A stretch of 64,000 nucleotides of DNA from Aculops lycopersici (lineage: Eukaryota > Arthropoda > Arachnida > Trombidiformes > Eriophyidae): NCBI GenBank assembly GCA_015350385.1, contig WNKI01000001.1:9075800-9139799 (forward strand). The letters are read 5' to 3'. The notes beneath the pieces are model-generated. The model saw nothing but the letters and a program-made list of their open reading frames with translations. It did not search any database and had not been told where the DNA came from. The position numbers and the translations under genes were made by a program. Below, one piece after another: positions 1 through 8,600 of the stretch; the first letter of the stretch is position 1; the number at the start of each line of letters is the position of its first letter.

Positions 1-1796
1 AGACGATCATTTTCCGTGTCTATTTCATGGAAGTGGCTACGATTCAAGAAGTGATCAAGACACATACTTGTCCCGTCATGTGAGCACCTTACAACTGCAT
101 CTTGAGTGCAATTTTCAACTTGACATTGTGTGTCCAACTCGTCGCCGAATTGGATAGAATTGACATTCGACGGCGGGTAGACTGAAATCTCATCTTGTGT
201 CCAGTACGGATCCGTTCTTCTCCAGGCATATCGCCATAGATCATGATACACTGGAGATTGAAGTTGATTATAGATGATGGACATCAAATTGATTGCTCCT
301 TCCCTAGAGGAGATATCAGCTACCCTGTCCAGAACAAGAGCTTCTTCAGTTATTCGGCGGATGAATATTTTCATTTGTCGGAAGAATCCCACATCTAGCG
401 GCTGCAAGTCTCCAGTGGTGTGCGGAGGAATGACCAGTGGGTAGACTTCAGATGCCTCTGACTGTACGCGCACGTTCGTTTGTCCAGACCATGAGTCTGC
501 CAAAAGTAGAACTCTCTTGCCATCTGTCTCGCCATGGTCAGGACTATTCGCGCACTCACCAACCATATTGTTGACGCACAATTGAAGATTCATTGTGGGC
601 CTTAAAACTTGACGAATCCAATCTATCATGAGAGCGCTAGTCATTTTACCGCTCGAACTTGAGACGACGTTAATGTTACCGAGCCGATGTTCAAGTTCTC
701 TCACGTCCTGAATAACTTGCGGGCCAAAATCCCCTCCAATTTCTTGCATGCAGAGCGTCAGCGGCCCAATTAGGCGACCGTCTCTCGTTATAATCGGTTG
801 TGCAGTGAAAGTATGGGTGTTCTTGTTCAAGCTATCAACCCTCAGGTAAATATCGCGAGCTCCAGTTCGCCCAACGACACGTTCATTAGAGCTTTCGTAT
901 TCGACACCGGACTGATCGATATTCCATGTGAGACGTTGCGGAAAGCTTCGAGATACCCTAGCATATTCATTGAGGAATTCCAGTAAACTTTCTTCGATTA
1001 GCTCTTGATTATCTATACGGGGACGGGATATCTTTTTTGTCACCTTTCGTGACGATAATCTGTTGGCTTTTTTGAAAGTTTGGACCCACTTATCACTTGC
1101 TTTGAACCAATCAGCATTTGCGCGCTTTGCAGCTCTCCTTCCAAAAGCCTTGATCATGTAAGTCTTCAAGGGCAAGTGATTGTTCAAGATCTTGTCGGAT
1201 TCCTTGAGCGTTTCGCTATTGATTCGCTCTCGTATCATTGAATGGGATCCACCGCGCTCGATGCACTGTTTAAAATCGGGCAAATATTGTCTCCGGTACC
1301 AGGGATACATTTTTCTGATGCGTTCTTCAGATCTAGTTTTGGATAGATCCACTATCTTCTTCATCGTTTCGAGAGACGTTCGGCGATCTGACCCCCAGGA
1401 AGTTTGTGGTTCACAATAATCGGTATCTTCGTCTCGTCGAGGCCGTTTGACTGGTGAAAGCTCTTGAGAGGAAGCATCACTCGTTGAAGCATAACCGCTA
1501 GTCAATAACCTTAACAATTCCCTAGCAGCAGGTCCATATTCGTCACGAGTTCTTGGTCCGGTTGCTTTAGGTCCTTTGACAGCCATATGTAAAGCTCGTC
1601 GTAGCGTACCTACGAGAGCTGCGCCTTGTAAGGGTAGATTGAGAGCTCGTGAACTTACTGTTGTCATGGGAGTAGTAGTAGCAACTGGCGTGGGGATTCC
1701 GATTTCGTCGTCGTCATAATCGGAATCTTGGCTTCTGACAGAATAAATGATGCTCACTAGAGCCAATAATAATAATACTGCTTTAATTAGGTGCAT
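1..1796 (-). CDS. pogo/DDE_1-like transposase, partial (C terminus runs off the window)
   Basis: Translating the minus strand from the ATG at 1796 gives an open frame to position 1 with no stop that I found. The middle resembles the DDE_1 endonuclease fold of pogo/Tigger-type transposases: NIDQSG (about 895-915) for the first Asp, LLLADSWSG (about 485-515) for the second, and DLQPLDVGFF (about 390-420) for the third acidic position. The N terminus is unusual: MHLIKAVLLLLALVSIIYS looks like a secretion signal, and it is followed by an Asp-rich stretch instead of an obvious CENP-B/psq DNA-binding domain. Near the left edge is a Cys/His cluster (QCQVENC, RCSHDG, MCLDHF, SHFHE) like a small zinc finger. 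The hydrophobic start may be chance, with the true 5' exon elsewhere. It lies 175 bp downstream of the Gag ORF on the same strand; I infer nested elements. Confidence 0.7.
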   Translation of the reverse strand, partial: MHLIKAVLLLLALVSIIYSVRSQDSDYDDDEIGIPTPVATTTPMTTVSSRALNLPLQGAALVGTLRRALHMAVKGPKATGPRTRDEYGPAARELLRLLTSGYASTSDASSQELSPVKRPRRDEDTDYCEPQTSWGSDRRTSLETMKKIVDLSKTRSEERIRKMYPWYRRQYLPDFKQCIERGGSHSMIRERINSETLKESDKILNNHLPLKTYMIKAFGRRAAKRANADWFKASDKWVQTFKKANRLSSRKVTKKISRPRIDNQELIEESLLEFLNEYARVSRSFPQRLTWNIDQSGVEYESSNERVVGRTGARDIYLRVDSLNKNTHTFTAQPIITRDGRLIGPLTLCMQEIGGDFGPQVIQDVRELEHRLGNINVVSSSSGKMTSALMIDWIRQVLRPTMNLQLCVNNMVGECANSPDHGETDGKRVLLLADSWSGQTNVRVQSEASEVYPLVIPPHTTGDLQPLDVGFFRQMKIFIRRITEEALVLDRVADISSREGAINLMSIIYNQLQSPVYHDLWRYAWRRTDPYWTQDEISVYPPSNVNSIQFGDELDTQCQVENCTQDAVVRCSHDGTSMCLDHFLNRSHFHEIDTENDR

Positions 1797-1971
1797 TTTG
1801 GTGTATTTGGGTGTATTTGGTTTCAAAATTTGGCAAAATAGAACGAAAATGGATGCTAAAGAATAACGGTTTTTTTCGAAAATAACGGAAAACGTGGGCG
1901 GGAAATTTCGGTTTTCTGGTTCAGTGGGGGGCAAGGAATAGTTGTGTGCAAAAATTTTTCCAAAAGGCGTG

Positions 1972-3642
1972 TCATGTGAAAGGATGGCTCCTTGTAAGTC
2001 TTCTTTCTCGAATGCTTACCTCTAAATTGAAAGCATCCATTAGCTCTAGGCCCAGCAGGGCAGATGTAGATAGGTTCTTGACTACTGCCACTCTGTGTGT
2101 TGTAGTCTTGGTATGCTTGCCGATAGTGATAGACATCTTTGCTTTGGTTGTCCCAATAGCCTGGAGGTTGGCTCCGTCTGCTCCGACGAGATCTGGAGCG
2201 GGTCCGTCGATCTTCCACTTGTTTTTAATCACGGTATCGGCATCCAGTATAGTGATAAATGATCCAGTATCCACTAGGCATTTCACCGTTGTGTCGTTTA
2301 TGTTGATTGTCTGTTCGATAATCCTAGGCTTGCTTGCTCTACTTGTTGGCTGCAGAATTGCATTCACAGAATAAGTCTCCACGGCGGCCGATTCATTCTC
2401 TTCGAAAACTTCGGCCTCGACAAAATTTGCCGGTTGTCTTGCCCTACCGTTGGTCTCAGCCTTGTTAGTAGCTTTAGGCTGTCTCTCATTCAGCTTACCG
2501 CCATCGGCTTTCGCCTTGGCTCTGCAGTCGGAAGCAATGTGACCTAGTCTTTCGCACTTGTAGCACTTCTTCATTGATCGATCTTGCTTCGCCTGTCCAC
2601 TGTTAGCGTCCAATTTGCTGTTATCATTACGGCTGTTAGCTCTACCGCTCTGGGTGTTTCTTCCAAAGTTATGAATGTCCGAGACATTCGGTAGGCCTGA
2701 CTCGATGTCAATGCAACAATCTCTGAGTTCGCTCACAGTCTTAGGATGGAATAGGGCAATGAGAGGTTTGAACTGCTGTCTCAGCTTGAGTCTGATCTCC
2801 CGAATTTGCTTCTCTTCTGAGATCTCAGGCTCTCTTAAGAGTAGAAGGCGGCGTAGTCTTGGAATGAACGTTGCTATTGGTTCGTTCGCTCTTTGTTTGA
2901 TCTGATCGATCTGCTGCGACAAAGATTCCTGGTTACCCAAACCCATAAAGTTCTTGCGGAACAATTCTTCTAGGTCGGAGAACGTAGTATACTCATCCAT
3001 CGCTGGCCTAACCTCGGTATGATACCAGTCATCAGCGTCTCCTGTTAGAAATCCAGAGAAATAGTTCACCGCTTGGCGGTCAGTCCAATCGTTATTCCTG
3101 ATACTACATTTGTAACGATCTAACCACTTCGATGGCATGGGTTTTTGTCCGTCAAAGTTCTCCGGCTTGGTGACCAATTCGTTAACCCTGATACGACAAT
3201 TATCCACGACTCTGTCTCTACTTGCTTCCACAGTTGGGCTTTGTGCTGGCACTTCCTGTCTGGTTTGGTCTGCGACTACAGGTCGGGTCTCCGAAAGTGC
3301 TGCTATCTGGGACTGTTGCATGTTGAGCAGTTGTTGTTGCTGAGTTTGCATAGTCTGAAGGTTCTTGATCATCTCGTCTTTGCTCGTCGTAGCCGCGATG
3401 GTTTCGTCGAGTTTTAACTTGAGATCTTGGCACTTCTTAAGATAAGCGTTTGCATGCCTGTTGACTTGACTGAATACTTTCAAAGCGTCTACGATCCAGT
3501 CGCGCTCAGATACATCTTCCTTGCTATCACCTAGCTTCTTGTCCAACATGTTCACGATACGAGCCGCTGCCGTTTTGGCCTGCTCGTCCGTTAGAATGTT
3601 TCCTTGCTTCTCGTAACTTTTGTTGAGGAGTTCGGTAGTCAT
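1972..3642 (-). CDS. LTR-retrotransposon Gag-protease polyprotein (556 aa, no pol)
   Basis: An intact ORF with a clear ATG at 3642. The N-terminal third is Gln-rich and charged, with a coiled-coil look. The middle (about residues 170-290) matches the retrotransposon Gag capsid pattern (SKWLDRYKCSIRNNDWTD, then QIDQIKQRANEPIATFIPRL). Next comes one CCHC zinc knuckle, CYKCERLGHIASDC, and an Arg/Lys-rich linker. The C-terminal part is a retropepsin-like domain with the catalytic triplet in CLVDTGSFITILDA and a later ALLGLELMD segment. No reverse transcriptase or integrase follows; the next 175 bp are non-coding and then a different transposase begins. This is either a retroelement cut off after protease or a Gag-pro unit kept by the host. 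A splice-donor-like GAG|GTAAGC near 2018 could allow another end. Confidence 0.8.
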   Translation of the reverse strand: MTTELLNKSYEKQGNILTDEQAKTAAARIVNMLDKKLGDSKEDVSERDWIVDALKVFSQVNRHANAYLKKCQDLKLKLDETIAATTSKDEMIKNLQTMQTQQQQLLNMQQSQIAALSETRPVVADQTRQEVPAQSPTVEASRDRVVDNCRIRVNELVTKPENFDGQKPMPSKWLDRYKCSIRNNDWTDRQAVNYFSGFLTGDADDWYHTEVRPAMDEYTTFSDLEELFRKNFMGLGNQESLSQQIDQIKQRANEPIATFIPRLRRLLLLREPEISEEKQIREIRLKLRQQFKPLIALFHPKTVSELRDCCIDIESGLPNVSDIHNFGRNTQSGRANSRNDNSKLDANSGQAKQDRSMKKCYKCERLGHIASDCRAKAKADGGKLNERQPKATNKAETNGRARQPANFVEAEVFEENESAAVETYSVNAILQPTSRASKPRIIEQTININDTTVKCLVDTGSFITILDADTVIKNKWKIDGPAPDLVGADGANLQAIGTTKAKMSITIGKHTKTTTHRVAVVKNLSTSALLGLELMDAFNLEVSIRERRLTRSHPFT

Positions 3643-3739
3643 TTTTGTTTCACTAAGAATCGATTCACTAAGAATTTGGTTTCACTAAGAGATTTTGACG
3701 TCGTTTTCACTGTTGTTTTAAGTGCTACTCCACTAAGTT

Positions 3740-4102
3740 AAGTTGCACTGTCGCACTAAGCTATCACACACTAATTTATCTTGAACTAAATAATACTCGT
3801 ATTCTAACTTCTAATAACTTTATTTTTAATGAGGCTCCATATAAGATGGTAATGCTTACGCATGAACATCTAGTAGTAGAATGATAGTGTTTATTGTGTG
3901 TGCATGGTTTATATACGTTAGTACATGCGTGAATAGCTTCGGTCGTCCCACGTCCGAAGCAGGTGGGCGTGTCTACCGACCTGGAGTCGGTCTCTACCTC
4001 CTTACACGCGCGAGTCAAATCTCTGCCCGAACGCTATCCCGTCACGCCCATTCAGTTTGAGAATCTACCGAGGTGCTCCCGAGCTTTAGTGTTGCCGTAA
4101 CA
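3740..4102 (-). mobile_element. 5' LTR-like remnant of the Gag element
   Basis: Read on the minus strand, the block starts with TGTTACGGCAACAC (4102 downward), a typical gypsy-type LTR start. It contains a TATA box, GTATATAAACC (about 3906-3916), and lies directly upstream of the Gag ATG at 3642. Several blocks recur in the fragment at 53.5 kb: TGTAAGGAGGTAGAGA (here 3991-4006), CTTCGGAC, GAAGCTATTCAC and GTATATAAACCA. The downstream boundary is a guess, because I see no clear CA end and no convincing primer-binding site. Confidence 0.5.
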
Positions 4103-4433
4103 CTGTTACGTATAAGCGGCATGGGGGCAAAATGGAAGCATTAGTCTGTGATTATTAGTGATAAAGGATAAAGTGCATTTACATATTTATGATTTTAGTA
4201 AAGTATCATCGAGAACAAGTAATTTTAAAGACTGTGTAATTACCGAAAAGTTAAAAGTTGATAGCCAATGTGAGTTTGTGAGTCGATTCCTATTAGTCTA
4301 GCGCGGCTGCGAGATTGCTTTCCCCCAAAAAGCGCATGCCAGTTATATTTGTTTGTATGTTGGTTTCTATCAATAAGGCTTTGCATTGCAAATTGCATTA
4401 GAATCAGGCTTTCCCTATTAGAATACCAAGAGC

Positions 4434-5814
4434 ATGTCAATCCCAAATGATAGAGCTCTCGTTCCTTTGCATGGGCGACGCTCAAGCAGTTTTCGCAGCA
4501 TCAAGGAACTAGATGACATTTTCCAAAGACTCGAAAACAGTGGGACCAAAAAGATTAGGGTTCAATGTAAGTATTGTGGTCTGGTACTGAGCACCCAAGA
4601 GATCAATAGATTACTTATACATTCGACAAGGTGTAAGAAAATCAATGATGGCATGAAGGTAACTATGGAAGCTCATTTGAATAAGAGATTGCTACCAACT
4701 GGAGATGCACGAGATATGACTTTATTGAAATTTATCATCAAGAACGACCTATCATTTAGCGTGTGTGAATGCCCATATTTGAAGCAGCTTATCCAACAAG
4801 TGAGAGACTCAAAGACGAGGTGGAATATGCCAACACGAAAGGTCTTATCAAAAAATTAATATCCTCAATCAATCAGTGCTGAAAGAATTCCATGAGAAGT
4901 TAGAGAGATGCGAGGATAACTCAATATCAGTGGAATTCGACAGCTGGACAGATGCTCGAGGTCGCTCATTATATTCCATAACAACTACTTTTAGCAACGG
5001 AGACCATCATTTGCTTGCTTTAGTTGATAGATCACTATCAAATAGCACTGGATTAATAATTAAAGATACTATTGAACCTTATATCGCCAACTTACCGATC
5101 AAGAAGATCAATTCCATCGTCAGTGATGGTGCCTCCAACTGTAAGCTTGCAAGGGAGCTACTTGTTGCTGAAGACCGCTATAGCTCATTGATCCAACATA
5201 GATGTTTTGCTCATAACTTGAATCGAATGGGCCATATAATAACTGCAAGCGAGCATTACATCGATTACATTCATTGGTCGACTGATCTGCGTCAAACTAT
5301 TAGATCAAACAAATTACTTTGTGCTCGATTGGCAGGAGCTGGAGTGAACAGTATTCCTAAGCCCACCGAAGTTAGATGGTACAGTTGTATAAGCATGTTG
5401 GAAACTATTGATCGCTTCGCCGACTTGATTCTCCAGATAGCCGACTCCGGCGAAGATCCTTTTGCACCTGATTGTTTTAAGCGAATGAGAGACCATCAAT
5501 TCATGAGGGGGCTTCAAGCTAGGATTGCAATACTTAGACCTCTGAATGATCGTATCGCAATAGCAGAGCGACGGAACTCTAGTCTTGGTGAGTGCATGAA
5601 GGCTGTATTAGATTTTGCAAAGTCGATTTTAGATGCAGACTGGTCACAAGGTATGGTATTAGAAGCTGTTGAAGCGTACATAGAGTATTTTGGACCGAAC
5701 CAAAACCAAACCAAACCAAAACCAAAACCAAAACCAAAACCAAAACCAAAACCAAACCAACCAAACCCTAACCTAACCAACCAAAACCATTACAACTCAC
5801 AAAATCGGCTCTGA
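4434..5814 (+). pseudogene. hAT transposase, frameshifted and 3'-truncated
   Basis: Two ORFs form one broken gene. 4434-4859 starts at an ATG, carries a BED-type zinc finger (CKYCGLVLS with a downstream HSTRC) and runs into the hAT motif MPTRKVLSKN just before a stop. The next frame continues from about 4858 through 5814 with hAT core signatures: SVEFDSWTDARGRSLYS, IVSDGASNCKLARELL and HRCFAHNLNRMGHI. The break sits at a run of A residues (4850-4855), consistent with a small indel. The protein ends at about residue YIEYFG in a CCAAAA simple repeat, so the C-terminal hAT dimerisation region is missing. An assembly error in the homopolymer could mimic the frameshift, but the truncation would remain. 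Confidence 0.75.
5696..5795 (+). repeat. CCAAAA array followed by CCTAA-type units
   Basis: Near-perfect CCAAAA/CCAAA units run from about 5700 to 5760, followed by CCCTAACCTAACC. The last units match the complement of the arthropod telomere unit TTAGG. It ends the hAT coding frame. Confidence 0.8.
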
Positions 5815-6069
5815 ACTCACACATACAGGCCCTTTTCATTGAATACTCACAGAGCACGATGTGAACTCACACCAACTCTAACGCCCACACTACTCACAGC
5901 GAATGCCTTTCCTCACCGCGTGTCAACGTTATCTCGCGAGCAATGTAAACAAAAGAAACCAACTGTCTCATCCCACCTATCTCTATTAAATGCTATAATT
6001 AACATTCTGAGTTAACCTCATCAAAGCAGAATTAGTATCAAGCTCAAGCAAATCAAGTAATTTTCGAGA
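5815..6069. other. spacer between hAT remnant and RING-chromo gene
   Basis: No coding potential. The motif ACTCACA occurs five times in the first 100 bases at irregular spacing, which looks like decayed repeat DNA. The final 80 bases are AT-rich and would hold the 5' leader of the RING gene. Confidence 0.4.
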
Positions 6070-7167
6070 ATGTCACAAGATAACAAGTGTTGGGTATGTT
6101 TATATCAGTATAGCAATGAAGATTCTGTTAGACTGAGATGCCTACACACTTTCCACAAAAAGTGCATCAGATCTCTTTATAGAGCTAATAAGAATAGATG
6201 GCAACAGGATACTCTAGAGAGATTATACCCAACTTGCCCCTTATGTCGCACTCGTATCCATGCCAGAGATCTCAACTTCAGAATCTATTCGGGGCCACCA
6301 CCGGCTGAGATAGCGCCAGACCCATTGCTCCAGGATGTTCCAGCTTACGCAAGGATACCTGAAGAAGATCGCCCGATGCGTCTTGCTCGAGAATTACAGG
6401 TCATAGAACGTGAAATACAACAAAGGCTCCTTGCTGAATTGATTGAAAGACGTAAGGCGATGCTCGCTAGACAAGCTTTGCATCGTCAATTACAGGAACA
6501 AGATAAGCCACAGTCACAAGGAACCACTAGTTCTGAGGAGAATATTATTCGCCCATCTACAAGTTCCAGCCGTAATGTACTCGAATCTGACTCTGATGAG
6601 TTCGGTAGCCAAAGTAAAGATCATCAATCAGCAGAGACACTTGTAATTTACGAGCCGGAGGACATGGGTTCTTTAACTAGAGCAACGCCTCACTATTCTA
6701 GCGAGTTTCCAACTATGCCTTCGCCGGGTTGGTCTCTTCTGGTGCCGAATCCTCAAGAATTACAGGGCTTAAATGCTCAAATCACAATAGTGGACCAACA
6801 GATTCAAAACTGGTCATTAGTTCCATTCAACGATAATGATCCAATGCCTGACTCGCCTAACTACTATCATGAACCCGACTCTGATATAGAGGACGAAGAT
6901 GGACCATCTGATGGACAAGATGCAGAGCTCATCTTCCCAATAGAAATAGTGGATCACCTTAACAGAGGTCGACATACTCGCTATATTGTTCTGTGGTCAG
7001 ATGGGAGCCGGACTATGAATAGAACAAGGGCTGTTGAGGTCACAGTTCCAGAATTACTGGTTGAGTTTCGTCGAAAGAAAGGGAGAGAGGCCACCGCAAG
7101 AGCTAGAGAAAGGCAGCGCTCGGGTGAGAGACCTAAAATTCCAGGACGAGGACGAGGTTCTGGATAA
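6070..7167 (+). CDS. RING-H2 finger protein with chromodomain-like C terminus (365 aa)
   Basis: Intact ORF from an ATG at 6070. Residues about 8-63 form a complete RING-H2: CWVC, then CLHTFHKKC, then CPLC, which suggests E3 ubiquitin ligase activity. The middle (about 110-270) is a Gln/Glu/Arg-rich helix followed by an acidic, Ser-rich disordered stretch. Residues about 295-345 resemble a chromodomain: FPIEIVDHLNRGRHTRYIVL, then a Trp-Ser-Asp-Gly turn and a helical ELLVEFRRKK. The tail is Arg/Gly-rich. RING and chromodomain together are unusual. The setting, among mobile elements and next to a hAT remnant, suggests an ORF carried by a transposable element or a host gene derived from one. The chromo call rests on pattern only. 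Confidence 0.65.
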   Translation: MSQDNKCWVCLYQYSNEDSVRLRCLHTFHKKCIRSLYRANKNRWQQDTLERLYPTCPLCRTRIHARDLNFRIYSGPPPAEIAPDPLLQDVPAYARIPEEDRPMRLARELQVIEREIQQRLLAELIERRKAMLARQALHRQLQEQDKPQSQGTTSSEENIIRPSTSSSRNVLESDSDEFGSQSKDHQSAETLVIYEPEDMGSLTRATPHYSSEFPTMPSPGWSLLVPNPQELQGLNAQITIVDQQIQNWSLVPFNDNDPMPDSPNYYHEPDSDIEDEDGPSDGQDAELIFPIEIVDHLNRGRHTRYIVLWSDGSRTMNRTRAVEVTVPELLVEFRRKKGREATARARERQRSGERPKIPGRGRGSG

Positions 7168-7673
7168 AAGCTCTTCGAGTACTACATAGACCAATATCGA
7201 ATATTACATCCAATCATAGACTGTGTCTGTCCTAAATTACATCATATATATAGATTAGCTCTTTCTCTTTTTCTCTTTCAATAGCTAGCGAACGTTCTTA
7301 AGTAAACCTGAGTTTATTCTATTGTTTATATGATGATCGGGATCAGGCCACGCCCACCTGCAGCGTGGCGACGAGCGGTATTTCGATGTAAAAATCCCGA
7401 GGTGTGTAAAATGTAAATGTAAATGATTTTGGGCACTCGGAGTGCCGACCCCTACGACTTTTACCGATTTCTTTACACCATAGAAACGCTCTTACATTAC
7501 ATTCACTCCATCCCTAGTTGGGACAGTTTGACAACAATCCCTCTTATCATCACATATGTTAAAATTGAACTTGGATTCCCTGGTGAGCTATTGTCTAGCC
7601 AGACTTCATTAAAAGTTGGCCTCGAGTGTTGGACGGACTCAAACCAAAACAGAATCAATCGATAGGAAGAAAA
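7168..7673. other. intergenic, TE-like 3' flank and MED6 upstream region
   Basis: AT-rich stretch with a TATATATA run (about 7245) and a CT-rich tract. The 12-mer ACGCCCACCTGC (7350-7361) is identical in complement to a block in the LTR at 3959-3970, a weak hint of a related element. Short ORFs overlapping the MED6 start have no recognisable content. Confidence 0.3.
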
Positions 7674-8201
7674 ATGAGTGACCATCTCAGGATCTCGTGG
7701 CATGATTCGTCACAAATACCAGCATTAAATCCAGGTAACATTTTGGATTACTTCTGTCAGAAGTCCAATCCATTCTATGATAAAATGTGCAACAATGAGA
7801 TAGCTAAAATGCAGAAATTAATGCCCGATCAGATGCTCATGATGACCGGAGAGGAGTACGTCCTACTTCATGTTCAAGAGCCCATATTGTATGTGATTAG
7901 AAAACAAAATAGAATAGGACCAGATTCAACCACACCGCTCGTTGATTATTACATATTAGCAGGCATCGTCTATCAAGCACCAGATTTGCATTCTATAATC
8001 CAGTCCAGAGTGCTCAACTGTACCCTCAACCTAAAAGCAGCAATGGACGAGTTTCAAGCGATGAGCAGTTTCAATCCATCGACAGGTTACACGTGGAAGC
8101 AACAAAATAAAGTTAAAGATACAGAAAAACAGCGACCTGAAGAGATGACAAGATTCCAAAGCAAGATTAGCTCGCTAATAAATGCCCATTTTTGTGGCTA
8201 A
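7674..8201 (+). CDS. MED6: Mediator complex subunit 6
   Basis: Single-exon gene of 175 codons. The start at 7674 is chosen over an upstream in-frame CTG-type start because the conserved MED6 N terminus begins there (SDHLRISWHDS). Conserved blocks follow in order: ILDYFCQKSNPFYDKMCNNE, GEEYVLLHVQEPILYVIRKQ, and DYYILAGIVYQAPDLHSIIQ, all typical of the MED6 core fold. MED6 sits in the Mediator head and couples activators to RNA polymerase II in the nucleus. The protein is shorter than vertebrate MED6 (about 246 aa); the missing part is the poorly conserved C-terminal tail. Confidence 0.93.
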   Translation: MSDHLRISWHDSSQIPALNPGNILDYFCQKSNPFYDKMCNNEIAKMQKLMPDQMLMMTGEEYVLLHVQEPILYVIRKQNRIGPDSTTPLVDYYILAGIVYQAPDLHSIIQSRVLNCTLNLKAAMDEFQAMSSFNPSTGYTWKQQNKVKDTEKQRPEEMTRFQSKISSLINAHFCG

Positions 8202-8600
8202 TTCATGGCTACATTTCACCGAAATTTGTTTACATATTTTACCGTTTGCTCGTTGACCACCTCTTTCGATAGCGCGCTGATCTTACCTGCGCTACTGTGG
8301 AGCATTGCATCATACTATCTCGCCTGGGGTAAGAAAGCAACGCGCGCACAGTGTTGATATAAAATGCGGATTCTCCGTTCAAGTATAATGCAATATTTAA
8401 CCTTTCCTTGTATTTTTGATTGTTCTATTTATCTTATCTTATCTCGACTAGTTATAGAATCTATTAGACATCTTTCAGTTTTTGTATTATAGACGCCAAT
8501 TAAAAGAGCCACATGAACAAATGAGAACCATACAAGCATAATCTATAAAAGCCAAACTCAATGTTTAACAACAAATTTTTCAAGACAATCTCTTGTGGAC
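8202..8600. other. MED6-Nck intergenic region
   Basis: AT-rich after about 8350, with a possible TATA-like ATAAAA near 8358 and TCTATAAAAG near 8541. It probably carries the Nck promoter and 5' leader; nothing else recognised. Confidence 0.35.

Noticed and set aside
5514..5780. Gly/Phe/Trp-rich frame on the minus strand
   Set aside because: It is only the complement of the CCAAAA repeat and the hAT remnant.
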